Positions 34,464 through 43,310 of a stretch of 64,000 nucleotides of DNA are shown in pieces; position 1 is the stretch's first letter, and each line of letters opens with the position of its first letter. Under the pieces are notes generated by a model, which saw only the letters and a program-made list of their open reading frames with translations, made no database searches and had not been told where the DNA came from. A program made the position numbers and the translations under genes. Origin of the DNA: Nonomuraea montanisoli (GTDB taxonomy: Bacteria; Actinomycetota; Actinomycetes; Streptosporangiales; Streptosporangiaceae); assembly GCF_013363975.1 (NCBI RefSeq), contig NZ_JABWGN010000001.1, forward strand, positions 496,001 through 560,000, written 5' to 3'.

Positions 34464-35533
34464 GGCTGCCACTTCAGCCGCGCGTACCCCGGCTTGATGA
34501 CGCCGTTGATCAGCGCCAGCCGCTCGTCGAACGGCAGGAACGCCGACTTCATCGCGTTGACCGTGAACCACTGCAGGTCGTCCCAGCCGTAGCCGAACGC
34601 CTCGACCAGCTTGGCGAACTCCTCCGACACGCTGGTCGAGCTCATCAGCCGGTTGTCGGTGTTGACCGTGACGCGGAAGTACAGGCGGCGCAGGAGCCCG
34701 ATGGGGTGCTCGGCGATCGAGCGGGCGGCGCCGGTCTGCAGGTTGGAGGTGGGGCACATCTCCAGCGGGATGCGCTTGTCGCGCACGTACGCGGCCAGGC
34801 GGCCGAGCTTGGCGGTGCCGTCCTCGGCCACGGAGATGTCGTCGATGATGCGCACGCCGTGTCCCAGCCGGTCGGCGCCGCACCACTGGATGGCCTGCCA
34901 GATCGACGGCAACCCGAACGCCTCGCCGGCGTGGATGGTGAAGTGGGCGTTCTCCCGCTGGAGGTACTCGAAGGCGTCGAGGTGGCGGGTGGGCGGGTAG
35001 CCGGCCTCGGCGCCGGCGATGTCGAAGCCGACCACGCCGACGTCGCGGTAGCGCACGGCCAGCTCGGCGATCTCCATCGAGCGGGCGGCGTGGCGCATCG
35101 CGGTCAGCAGCGTGCCGACGCGGATGCCGCGCCCCTCCGAACCCTGGCGGAAGCCCTCCAGCACGGCCTCCACCACCTGGTCGAGGCTGAGCCCGGCGGT
35201 GGTGTGCTGCTCGGGCGCGAAGCGGACCTCGGCGTAGACGACGCCGTCGGCGGCGAGGTCCTCGGCGCACTCGGCGGCCACCCTGATCAGCGCCTCGCGG
35301 GTCTGCATGACGCCCACCGTGTGGTCGAACGTCGTGAGGTAGCGCTCCAGCGACCCGGAGTCGGACGCCTCCTCGAACCACTGACGCAGCTCGTCGGGGT
35401 CGGTCGTGGGCAGGCCGCCGTATCCGGCCGCCCGGGCCAGCTCCACGATCGTCTCGGCGCGCAGGCCGCCGTCGAGGTGGTCGTGGAGCAGCACCTTGGG
35501 CGCCCGGCGGATCTCGTCAAGCGTGGGGCTCAT
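34460..35533 (-). CDS. add: Adenosine deaminase
   Basis: The 357-residue enzyme converts adenosine and deoxyadenosine to inosine forms for the phosphorylase. The zinc-binding pair lies at residues 17 and 19 ([12 protein letters not shown]). Further on are the substrate-binding [11 protein letters not shown], the third His in [10 protein letters not shown] with the catalytic Glu, and [10 protein letters not shown] near the end with the metal-binding Asp. The length is normal. Upstream of the ATG is a short palindrome but no clear ribosome binding site. Confidence 0.95.
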   Translation of the reverse strand: MSPTLDEIRRAPKVLLHDHLDGGLRAETIVELARAAGYGGLPTTDPDELRQWFEEASDSGSLERYLTTFDHTVGVMQTREALIRVAAECAEDLAADGVVYAEVRFAPEQHTTAGLSLDQVVEAVLEGFRQGSEGRGIRVGTLLTAMRHAARSMEIAELAVRYRDVGVVGFDIAGAEAGYPPTRHLDAFEYLQRENAHFTIHAGEAFGLPSIWQAIQWCGADRLGHGVRIIDDISVAEDGTAKLGRLAAYVRDKRIPLEMCPTSNLQTGAARSIAEHPIGLLRRLYFRVTVNTDNRLMSSTSVSEEFAKLVEAFGYGWDDLQWFTVNAMKSAFLPFDERLALINGVIKPGYARLKWQP

Positions 35534-35534
35534 C

Positions 35535-35553
35535 AGGCCATGATATGTGGCCT
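35535..35553. promoter_or_regulatory. Small dyad at the add start
   Basis: AGGCCA, seven bases, TGGCCT begins 2 bp upstream of the add ATG. On the minus strand its centre contains TATCAT, 6 bases before the ATG, like the -10 of a leaderless promoter. A repressor site or an RNA hairpin masking the start are both possible. Confidence 0.4.
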
Positions 35554-35610
35554 CTCGTCCGCCCCAGGGAACGCGTACGACACGCCCGCCCGGTCATCGC
35601 CGGGAGGCGG

Positions 35611-35958
35611 TCACTCGCGGCCGGCGGACTCGGGGCTGAAGGCGGGCAGGCAGACCGCGACGTACTCGGCGCCCTCGGGCCCGGCGCTGTAGCGGATCTT
35701 CTCCCCCGGCTCCGACACGACGCTCTGCCCCGCCGACACCTCGGTGACGCCCCCGGCGTGCTCGACGAGGACCGTGCCGCGCAGTACCACGGTGTACTCG
35801 GTGAACGACGGCGTCTGCGCGGGCTCCTCCCAGCCGGGCGGCGCGACCATGTGCGCGACGGAGATCGCCTCGTCGCCGCTGTTGACCCGGCCGATGTGCT
35901 CGTCGATGAGCTTGCCGCCGGGCACCGGGATCCGCGTGGGTCCTTCGATCCTTCTCAC
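35611..35958 (-). CDS. Small cupin-domain protein
   Basis: This 115-residue single cupin has the two barrel motifs in reduced form: SFTEYTVVLRGTVLVEHAGG and AGQSVVSEPGEKIRYSAGPE. The usual paired His ligands are mostly missing, so metal-dependent catalysis is doubtful; binding or structural roles are as likely. The start is GTG at 35958. An IS element begins almost at once upstream, so any original promoter has probably been displaced. Confidence 0.7.
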   Translation of the reverse strand: MRRIEGPTRIPVPGGKLIDEHIGRVNSGDEAISVAHMVAPPGWEEPAQTPSFTEYTVVLRGTVLVEHAGGVTEVSAGQSVVSEPGEKIRYSAGPEGAEYVAVCLPAFSPESAGRE

Positions 35959-36068
35959 CGAATACCTACAGGCTGGAGGCCCCGTCCTTCAGGGCGGGCA
36001 GGAAAGTCGGAACGGTCGGACACTCTGATCTCCCGGTTTTGTCGGTGACGGTCGGTAGGTTGATCGGC

Positions 36069-37262
36069 ATGTCCCGCTACCGCCTGACGCCGACGCCTGC
36101 CCAGGAGCAGGCGCTGGCCGAGCATTGCGGGCACGCCCGGTACGTGTGGAATCTGGCGTGTGAGCAGCACGCGCTCTGGCGGCCGGGACGCAAGAGCGCA
36201 CCCGGGTTCGCCGAGCAGTGCCGCCAGCTGACCGAGGCGCGAGCGGAATCCGAGTGGCTGCGGGCGGGGTCGATCATCGTGCAGCAGCAGGCACTCAAGG
36301 ACTTCGCCCAAGCCCTGGCGAACTTCTTCGGCGGGACGCACCGCCGCCCGACGTGGCGTAAGCGCGCCCAGGGCGAAGGGTTCCGGATCGTCGCGGTCAA
36401 GGCGGGCGACGTACGCCGCCTGTCCGGCAACGTCGGCGCGGTGAAGGTCCCCAAGATCGGCTGGGTCCGGTTTCGCTGGTCGCGTACTGTCATCGACGGC
36501 GTGAAGTCCTACCGCATCACCCGCGACCGGGCGGGACGCTGGCATGTGGCATTCGCCGCGATCCCGGAACCGATCCCCGCACCCGACACGGGCGAGGTGG
36601 TGGGCGTGGACCGGGGTGTTGCCGTGTCGGCCGCCCTGTCCACCGGGGAGATGCTGAACGCTCCCGGCCTGCGCGACCCCGAGAAGGTGCGCCTGCTGCG
36701 GCTCCTGCGCAAGCTGGCACGGGCCAAGCGGGGATCGAACCGGCGCGGCAAGGTCAAGCAGGCCATCGCCAAGCTGAAGGCGCGAGAGACCCACCGACGC
36801 AAGGACTGGGTGGAGAAGACCTCCACCGATCCGGCACGCCGGTTCGACATGATCGCTGTCGAAGACCTCAAGATCCGCAACATGACCACGTCGGCCAAAG
36901 GCACCATCGAAGCGCCCGGCCGGAACGTCCGCCAGAAAGCGGGCCTCAACCGGTCGATCATGGCCGCCGCATGGGGCCGGCTCGTCCAACGACTGGAACA
37001 CAAGGCACCTGGGCGGATCGCCAAGGTCAACGCCGCGTTCACGAGCCAGCGGTGCTCTGCGTGCGGGATCGTGGATGCGAAGTCGCGCGAGAGCCAAGCC
37101 GACTTCCGCTGCCGGTCCTGCGGATACGCCTGCAACGCTGATGTGAACGCGGCCAGGAACATCGAACTGGCGGCAGGGCATGCCGTGTCTGCGCGGGAAG
37201 GGCCACGGGTTGCCGGGCCGATGCACCGCGAACCTCAACGCGACCTTCTCCTCGTGGGGTAG
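36069..37262 (+). CDS. tnpB: TnpB RNA-guided nuclease (OrfB family)
   Basis: The 397-residue protein is a full-length TnpB, ancestor-type relative of Cas12. RuvC residues are Asp near 181 (VVGVDRGVAVS), Glu near 265 (MIAVEDLKIRNM) and Asp near 358 (CNADVNAARNIE). The zinc ribbon RCSACG / FRCRSCGYAC is intact, so it appears catalytically complete. The ATG at 36069 opens with SRYRLTPTPAQEQALAEHC, the normal TnpB N-terminus. Such proteins cut DNA matching the sequence beside the right end of their element. No tnpA accompanies it. Confidence 0.93.
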   Translation: MSRYRLTPTPAQEQALAEHCGHARYVWNLACEQHALWRPGRKSAPGFAEQCRQLTEARAESEWLRAGSIIVQQQALKDFAQALANFFGGTHRRPTWRKRAQGEGFRIVAVKAGDVRRLSGNVGAVKVPKIGWVRFRWSRTVIDGVKSYRITRDRAGRWHVAFAAIPEPIPAPDTGEVVGVDRGVAVSAALSTGEMLNAPGLRDPEKVRLLRLLRKLARAKRGSNRRGKVKQAIAKLKARETHRRKDWVEKTSTDPARRFDMIAVEDLKIRNMTTSAKGTIEAPGRNVRQKAGLNRSIMAAAWGRLVQRLEHKAPGRIAKVNAAFTSQRCSACGIVDAKSRESQADFRCRSCGYACNADVNAARNIELAAGHAVSAREGPRVAGPMHREPQRDLLLVG

Positions 37263-37306
37263 CTGCCGTTGGAATCCCCCCGCGTTCAGGCGGGGGAGGA
37301 TGTCAA
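37200..37306 (+). ncRNA. Probable omega RNA (reRNA) region at the right end
   Basis: In TnpB elements the guide RNA scaffold comes from the 3' end of tnpB and the right end, and the guide is the sequence just outside. Here the stem-loop at 37277-37296 and the final AGGATGTCAAC fit the scaffold end; the guide would start at 37307, reading into the last codons of the lipoprotein gene. The 5' limit is a guess. Confidence 0.5.
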
Positions 37307-37313
37307 CACCGTG

Positions 37314-38009
37314 TCAGTGTGCCACGTCGATGACCAGGCGGTCGGGCCGGGTGTATTCGCGCACCCGGAACGGCGTCCTGGAGGCGGCGACGATCCCGGC
37401 GCTCACCCGTCCCTCGAAGTCGCCCGCCTTGAGGATCCGGGCGACGTTGCCGAGCGGCTGGGTGAGCGGGGTGCCGGTCCAGGTCGGGGTGCCGTCGTCG
37501 GTGTGCGCCTGGGCGGGGGTGAGGAGGACGTACAGGCAGGGGCGCCCGTCCAGGTCGAGGGGCTTGCCGGAGCCGTCCTGCTCCAGCTCGTCCACCCAGC
37601 GGACGGTGTAGCCGGGCATGCCGCCCTTGAGGTCCACGACGACGCGGTCGAACCCTTCGTGGCGGCCGGCGCGGACCCCGGTCACGACGACGGGCTCGCC
37701 GCGGTCGCGCTCGACCCGTACGGGCGCGGTGCTGGTCGGCAGGGGCGTGGGGGCGAGCTCGTCAGGGCGGGCGGTCCCGGTGGCGGGCGTGCCGGACGCG
37801 GAGGGGGCGGGGGTGGCGGCCGGGCCGGAGGCGGTGTCCTCGCCGGGCCGTGCGGGGGCGGTCGGCTCCGGGGAGACGGTCGCGGTGGTGGCGCCGCCCG
37901 AGCCGGCCCCGCAGGCCGCCAGGGGCGCCACGGCGGCCAGGACGGCGAGCCCGGTGAGAAGGCGAAGCCGCGCCGCCGGACGCGCCGGGGCCGGGGATGA
38001 CGTGCTCAT
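37314..38009 (-). CDS. Lipoprotein with AMIN-like domain
   Basis: This 231-residue protein has a lipoprotein signal (LLTGLAVLAAVAPLAACGAG), a Pro/Thr/Ala-rich linker to about residue 95, and a C-terminal AMIN-like beta domain (RAGRHEGFDRVVVDLKGGMP to RPDRLVIDVAH). It should be anchored on the outer face of the membrane, perhaps contacting the cell wall. The IS right end lies 8 bp past its stop, so the gene is intact. No partner gene is evident. Confidence 0.82.
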   Translation of the reverse strand: MSTSSPAPARPAARLRLLTGLAVLAAVAPLAACGAGSGGATTATVSPEPTAPARPGEDTASGPAATPAPSASGTPATGTARPDELAPTPLPTSTAPVRVERDRGEPVVVTGVRAGRHEGFDRVVVDLKGGMPGYTVRWVDELEQDGSGKPLDLDGRPCLYVLLTPAQAHTDDGTPTWTGTPLTQPLGNVARILKAGDFEGRVSAGIVAASRTPFRVREYTRPDRLVIDVAH

Positions 38010-38101
38010 ACCGGGGAAATGCCCGGCCGGGGCCTCCGCGAAGCCCGACCGGCGCGGTCGGTGATGATCGGCGGCGCGGTCCGTGACGACCGGCGGGCGC
38101 G

Positions 38102-38158
38102 GTCGTCACGGTGTCCGCACGTCGTCACGGTGCCCGCATGTCGTCACGGTGCCCGCAC
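38102..38158. repeat. Three tandem 19-bp repeats
   Basis: The unit GTCGTCACGGTGCCCGCAT is repeated at 38102, 38121 and 38140, with differences at two positions. It lies between the divergently oriented 5' end of the lipoprotein gene and the terminator of the efflux gene. There are only three copies with no spacers, so this is not a CRISPR array. Confidence 0.8.
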
Positions 38159-38161
38159 ATG

Positions 38162-38196
38162 GCGAAGGGCCCCGCCGCCGTCGCGGGGCCCTTCGC
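38162..38196. terminator. Hairpin terminator after the efflux gene
   Basis: GCGAAGGGCCCCGC and GCGGGGCCCTTCGC form a perfect 14-bp stem with a 7-base loop, 50 bp beyond the stop of the MFS gene on the minus strand. Confidence 0.8.
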
Positions 38197-38245
38197 GCTC
38201 AGGAGTCGCGCCCCCGGTCCGGGATCTCCGGTGGGCGGCTGCGGG

Positions 38246-39655
38246 TCAGACGGTCTCGTACGCCTTGACCTCGGGCTCCTCCGCCAGGGCGGGCTTGGCG
38301 GGACGCAGCCCGAAGGCCGAGATCCCGAGCCCCACCACGGCGAGGATCAGCGACACCACGATCGCGGAGCGCAGCGCGCCGATGGACAGGCCGCCCGCCG
38401 GGCCGGAGGTGAGGACCGCGGTGACCACGGCCAGCACGATCGCGCCGCCGACCTGGCCGGAGGTGTTGAGCAGGCCGGAGGCCAGACCCTGCTCGTCGTC
38501 GTCCACGCCGTTGGTGGCCTGGATGTTCAGCGACGGGAACGACAGCGCGAACGCCACGCCGAGCAGGAGCATGCCCGGGATGACCAGGCCGCCCAGGCTG
38601 GGCCGCTCGTCGATGCCGAGGAACATCGCGTAACCGCCGGCCAGCGCGGCGGCGCCGATGACGATGAGCTTGCCGGTGCCGAACCGGTCGGCGAAGTCGC
38701 CCATCTTCGTGGACGTCACCGCGACCAGCAGGCCGGCGGGCAGGAAGGCGAGGGCCGTGCCGAGGGCGGACCAGCCGAGCAGGTTCTGGAAGTACTGCAT
38801 GGCGACGAACTGGAAGGCCACGTACGAGCCCATGAGGATGAGCAGGCCGAGGTTGGCGCGGACGAGCGAGCCGGAGCGCAGGATGCCGAGACGCACCAGC
38901 GGGTGACGCATCCGCAGCTCGGCGACGACGAAGAGGCCGAGCAGCGCGGCGCTGGCCACGAGCGAGCCGATGGTGCGCACCGAGCCCCAGCCGGCCTCGG
39001 GCGCCTGCACGACGGTGAAGACCAGCAGCAGCATCGAGGCCGTGATCAGGACGGCGCCCAGCAGGTCGTGGCCGCCCTCGGCGCGGTCCTCGGCGACGCG
39101 GGGCAGCACCTTCAGCGCGGCGACGAGCGCGATGATGGCGATCGGCACGGGCATCAGCAGGGTCCAGCGCCAGCCGATCTCGGTGAGCAGACCGGAGATC
39201 ACCAGGCCGAGCGAGTAGCCGCTGGCGCCACAGGCGGTGAAGATGCTCAGCGCCCTGTTGCGCTCCGGGCCCTCCGGGAACGTCGTCGTGATGATCGACA
39301 AGGCGGCCGGGGCGGTGAAGGCGGCGGCCACGCCCTTGACGAAACGGGCGACGATCAACAGCGTCCCGTCGTCCACGACGCCGCCGAGCAGCGAGGCGAC
39401 GGCGAAGACGCCCAGAGCGACCAGGAACACCCTGCGTCGCCCGAGCAGGTCGGCGGTCCTGCCGCCGAGCAGGAGCAAGCCGCCGTAACCGAGCACGTAA
39501 CCACTGACGACCCACTGGAGGGATGACGTGGACAACCCCAGATCGTGCTGGATGGAAGGCAACGCCACACCGACCATCGACACGTCAAGGGCGTCAAGGA
39601 AGATCACAGCACAGAGCACGGCGAGCGCGCCCCAACGAGATGAGGAAGACGACAT
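38246..39655 (-). CDS. DHA2-type multidrug MFS transporter
   Basis: This 469-residue protein from the ATG at 39655 has about fourteen hydrophobic segments. It shows family motifs such as LDVSMVGVALPSIQHDLG, WVVSGYVLGYGGLLLLGGRT with ADLLGRRRVF, and in the middle ADRFGTGK. These mark the EmrB/QacA group of proton-driven drug exporters. It is divergent from a MarR regulator across 87 bp containing an AATGC/GCATT dyad, the classic arrangement of a repressed efflux pump. ATG codons up to 27 bases further upstream are alternative starts. Confidence 0.9.
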   Translation of the reverse strand: MSSSSSRWGALAVLCAVIFLDALDVSMVGVALPSIQHDLGLSTSSLQWVVSGYVLGYGGLLLLGGRTADLLGRRRVFLVALGVFAVASLLGGVVDDGTLLIVARFVKGVAAAFTAPAALSIITTTFPEGPERNRALSIFTACGASGYSLGLVISGLLTEIGWRWTLLMPVPIAIIALVAALKVLPRVAEDRAEGGHDLLGAVLITASMLLLVFTVVQAPEAGWGSVRTIGSLVASAALLGLFVVAELRMRHPLVRLGILRSGSLVRANLGLLILMGSYVAFQFVAMQYFQNLLGWSALGTALAFLPAGLLVAVTSTKMGDFADRFGTGKLIVIGAAALAGGYAMFLGIDERPSLGGLVIPGMLLLGVAFALSFPSLNIQATNGVDDDEQGLASGLLNTSGQVGGAIVLAVVTAVLTSGPAGGLSIGALRSAIVVSLILAVVGLGISAFGLRPAKPALAEEPEVKAYETV

Positions 39656-39684
39656 GGGTCCGTACATTACATGCATCCGCATCT

Positions 39685-39698
39685 AATGCAAACGCATT
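39685..39698. promoter_or_regulatory. Probable MarR operator
   Basis: AATGC-AAAC-GCATT is a dyad in the AT-rich gap between the divergent efflux and MarR genes. Further GCAT half-sites lie at both sides (near 39673, 39679 and 39709), so several dimers could bind across both promoters. Confidence 0.6.
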
Positions 39699-39742
39699 TA
39701 ATTCCGTTGCATGGGATTTCGCGGAGTGGTAACCTCCGCGTC

Positions 39743-40126
39743 ATGGACGAGGCGTTCGTCGTTGTGTGGCACGACGTCCTGGCCAAGCACGCCAGGACCA
39801 TGTGCATGCTGGAGCGCGAGCTGGGCGACAAGCACGGGCTCGGCGCCAGCGAGTTCGAGGTGCTCGACCGGCTCGCCGGTCACGAGCGCAAGTTGCGGCT
39901 CCAGGAGCTGTGCGACGAGGTCCACCTCAGCCAGAGCGCGCTGTCACGCGTGGTCGCCCGGCTGGAGAAGTCCGGGCTCGTCCTGCGCGGAGCGTGCGAC
40001 GTCGACCGGCGCGGCGTGTTCGTGTGCCTGACCGACGAGGGGCGCACCCGCCACGCGGCGGCGCTGCCGACCCACCGCGCGGTCCTCGCCGAGGTCTTCG
40101 CCGACGCACCCGTCCCCGTCGCCTGA
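39743..40126 (+). CDS. MarR-family regulator
   Basis: This 127-residue winged-helix protein has the MarR core: LGASEFEVLDRLAGHERKLR, the recognition part LCDEVHLSQSALSRVVARLE and the wing LRGACDVDRRGVFVCLTDEG. It is slightly shorter than average at the C-terminus, and a tandem repeat crosses its stop codon. It probably represses the divergent drug exporter until a toxic compound binds. The ATG at 39743 is chosen because upstream residues look non-coding; no ribosome binding site is seen. Confidence 0.85.
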   Translation: MDEAFVVVWHDVLAKHARTMCMLERELGDKHGLGASEFEVLDRLAGHERKLRLQELCDEVHLSQSALSRVVARLEKSGLVLRGACDVDRRGVFVCLTDEGRTRHAAALPTHRAVLAEVFADAPVPVA

Positions 40127-40180
40127 GCCGACGCACCCGTCCCCGTCGCCTGAGCCGACGCGCCCGCCCCGTCGCCTGAG
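40101..40180. repeat. Tandem 27-bp repeat running across the marR stop codon
   Basis: Two exact 27-bp units at 40101 and 40128 (beginning CCGACGCACCCGTCCCC) and a third at 40155 with changes and one base missing. Each contains GCCTGAG, so the TGA stop of the MarR gene is itself part of the unit and is copied downstream. Confidence 0.85.
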
Positions 40181-40283
40181 CCGTCGCTCGCGTCCCCGAA
40201 GCCGGACGCGCCCTGCCCGCGCCGCCAGGCGCCCGGTAGCCAGGCGTCCCGTCGCCCGGGGCGCCGGGTCCCCGGACACGGCG

Positions 40284-40313
40284 GAGCCCGTGCGAGAGGT
40301 CTCGCACGGGCTC
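40284..40313. terminator. Bidirectional hairpin between marR and deoA
   Basis: GAGCCCGTGCGAGA and TCTCGCACGGGCTC are perfectly complementary; with a realistic loop the stem is about 13 bp. It lies 17 bp past the deoA stop and after the marR-side repeats. Confidence 0.75.
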
Positions 40314-40330
40314 GTGAGCGTCGCCGGGCG

Positions 40331-41604
<1,274 letters not shown>

Positions 41605-41605
<1 letters not shown>

Positions 41606-42012
41606 CAGGCGCTCCGCGACAGGTCGTCGGGGCCGAACGCGTACGGCAGGATCGCGGCCATCGGCTTGGGTCCGTCCACGGTCTCCACCAGCAGGTCCTC
41701 GCCGCCGAACTCGAACAGCAACTGCCGGCAGCGCCCGCACGGCATCAGCAGCTCGCCGTGGCCGTCCACGCAGGTGAAGGCCACCAGCCGGCCGCCGCCC
41801 GTGGCGTGCAGCGCCGACACCAGGCCGCACTCGGCGCACAGGCCGAGCCCGTAGGAGGCGTTCTCCACGTTGCAGCCGGTCACGACGCGGCCGTCGTCGA
41901 CCAGCGCGGCGGCCCCGACGGGGAACTTGGAGTACGGCGCGTACGCCCCGTGCATGGCCTCCGTGGCGGCGGCCCGCAGCCCGTCCCAGTCGACGCTCGT
42001 GTCGGTGCCCAT
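41605..42012 (-). CDS. cdd: Cytidine deaminase
   Basis: This 135-residue enzyme turns cytidine and deoxycytidine into uridine forms. The zinc site is Cys59 with the catalytic Glu61 (LCAECGLVSAL) and Cys92/Cys95 (PCGRCRQLLFEF); substrate contacts are in GCNVENASYG. Length and motifs are those of the small tetrameric class. Both ends are coupled by one-base TGATG overlaps, to the permease upstream and deoA downstream. Confidence 0.95.
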
Positions 42013-43310
42013 CAGTGTTGCTCCCCCCGGCGGTAGCGCACGCCGTCGGCCTTGGGCATCCGCAGCCGCTGCGAGGCGACCAGGAGCACGAGCAGCGTGA
42101 GCACGTGTGGTGTGATGAAGACGAACTCGTTCGGCAGCTTGTCGACCACGATCCAGAGCCACAGGAGCGCGAGCGCGCCCACGGCGGCGGCGGCCAGCAC
42201 CGTGTACTGCTTGGGAGTCCGGGTGACGGCCACCTCGGTCTGGGCCGGTGCCAGCATGGCCACGATCCGCATGCCGACGTAGATCAGCAGCAGGATGGCG
42301 GCGAACAGCAGGATCGACGTGACGGCCTCCGAGCTGCGCAGCTTCAGGCCCTCGGCGTAGCCGAACAGCGCGGCGCCGGCCGTGAGCCCGCCGGGCCGCC
42401 AGTTGCCGAAGATCATGGCGGCCAGGCCGATGAAGCCGCGCCCCTGGGTCTGGCCCTCGACGTACTTCGTGCTGATGAAGACCAGGAAGACGCCGCCGAG
42501 GCCGGCGAAGGCGCCGGAGATGACGACCGCGACGTACTTGATGCGGTAGACGTTGACGCCCAGCGACTCGGCCGCCCACGGGTTCTCGCCCGCCGAGCGC
42601 AGCCGCAGGCCGAAGGCCGTGCGCCAGAGCACGAAGAACGTCAGCGGCAGCAGCAGCACGGCCAGGATGACCAGCACGTTCACATTGTGCGTCAGCCCGC
42701 GCAGGATGCCCGCCACGTCCGCCACGAGGAACCAGTGGGTGCGCTCCAGGCCGCCCAGCCAGTCGGGGCCGGAGGACAGCAGCGGCAGGCTGGGCGTGGG
42801 CGCCTGCGACGACAGCGGGGGTGAGGTGGTGATGCCGGCGCCCGCCGCGGCGGCCGGGGTGCCCTCCTTGTAGAGGACCTCCGACAGGAAGCGGGTGATG
42901 CCGGGGCCGAGCAGGTTGATGGCGACGCCGCTGATGATGTGGTCGACGCCGAAGGTGATGGTCGCGACCGCGTGGATGAGCCCGCCGAGCGCGCCCGCGA
43001 GCAGACCGGCGATCAGCGCGGCCCACGGCCCCCACTGGTAGCCCGCCCAGCCGGCGAACCAGGTGCCGAGCACCATCATGCCTTCGAGGCCGATGTTGAC
43101 CACGCCGGCCCGCTCGGCCCACAGGCCGCCGAGACCGGCCAGTCCGATCGGCACCGCCAGCATCAGCGCGGCGGCGAACGTGCCGGAGGAGGTGAGGTCG
43201 TTCTCCCCGGAGATCACCCGGACGAGCGACAGGAGCAGGACGAGGACGGCGACGCCGATGAGCGCCAGGTGGTATTTGCGGATCCGGGTCGAGCCCGCGA
43301 CGGTCGTCAT
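42012..43310 (-). CDS. Nucleoside ABC transporter permease (BmpD/YufQ type)
   Basis: This 432-residue inner-membrane subunit has about ten hydrophobic segments, among them GLEGMMVLGTWFAGWAGYQW, a hallmark of simple-sugar/nucleoside (BPD_transp_2) permeases, and GRGFIGLAAMIFGNWRPGG. It also carries a large non-conserved loop (about residues 130-185) and a long C-terminal extension. It pairs with the permease encoded upstream and overlaps it by 4 bases. With BmpA and the ATPase it should import nucleosides for Cdd and DeoA. Confidence 0.92.
   Translation of the reverse strand: MTTVAGSTRIRKYHLALIGVAVLVLLLSLVRVISGENDLTSSGTFAAALMLAVPIGLAGLGGLWAERAGVVNIGLEGMMVLGTWFAGWAGYQWGPWAALIAGLLAGALGGLIHAVATITFGVDHIISGVAINLLGPGITRFLSEVLYKEGTPAAAAGAGITTSPPLSSQAPTPSLPLLSSGPDWLGGLERTHWFLVADVAGILRGLTHNVNVLVILAVLLLPLTFFVLWRTAFGLRLRSAGENPWAAESLGVNVYRIKYVAVVISGAFAGLGGVFLVFISTKYVEGQTQGRGFIGLAAMIFGNWRPGGLTAGAALFGYAEGLKLRSSEAVTSILLFAAILLLIYVGMRIVAMLAPAQTEVAVTRTPKQYTVLAAAAVGALALLWLWIVVDKLPNEFVFITPHVLTLLVLLVASQRLRMPKADGVRYRRGEQH

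Larger units (their letters stand above)
35968..37306 (+). mobile_element. IS605/IS1341-type element carrying only tnpB
   Basis: The element lacks the tnpA transposase and carries one tnpB gene between two hairpin-bearing ends. The left end holds CCCGTCC-TTCA-GGGCGGG (35981-35998); the right end holds CCCCCGC-GTTCAG-GCGGGGG (37277-37296) followed by AGGATGTCAAC, the usual right end of actinomycete tnpB elements. Boundaries are approximate: the right one is firm within a few bases, the left one is estimated. It lies between the cupin start and the AMIN-type lipoprotein stop (8 bp away), and without TnpA cannot move alone. Confidence 0.8.

Noticed and set aside
36720..36770. A tRNA-like GGGGATCGAACC segment
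   Set aside because: It lies within the intact tnpB coding sequence, and no cloverleaf can be drawn around it.
38102..38158. Possible CRISPR array
   Set aside because: The three units are directly adjacent with no spacers, and no cas gene lies anywhere in the window.
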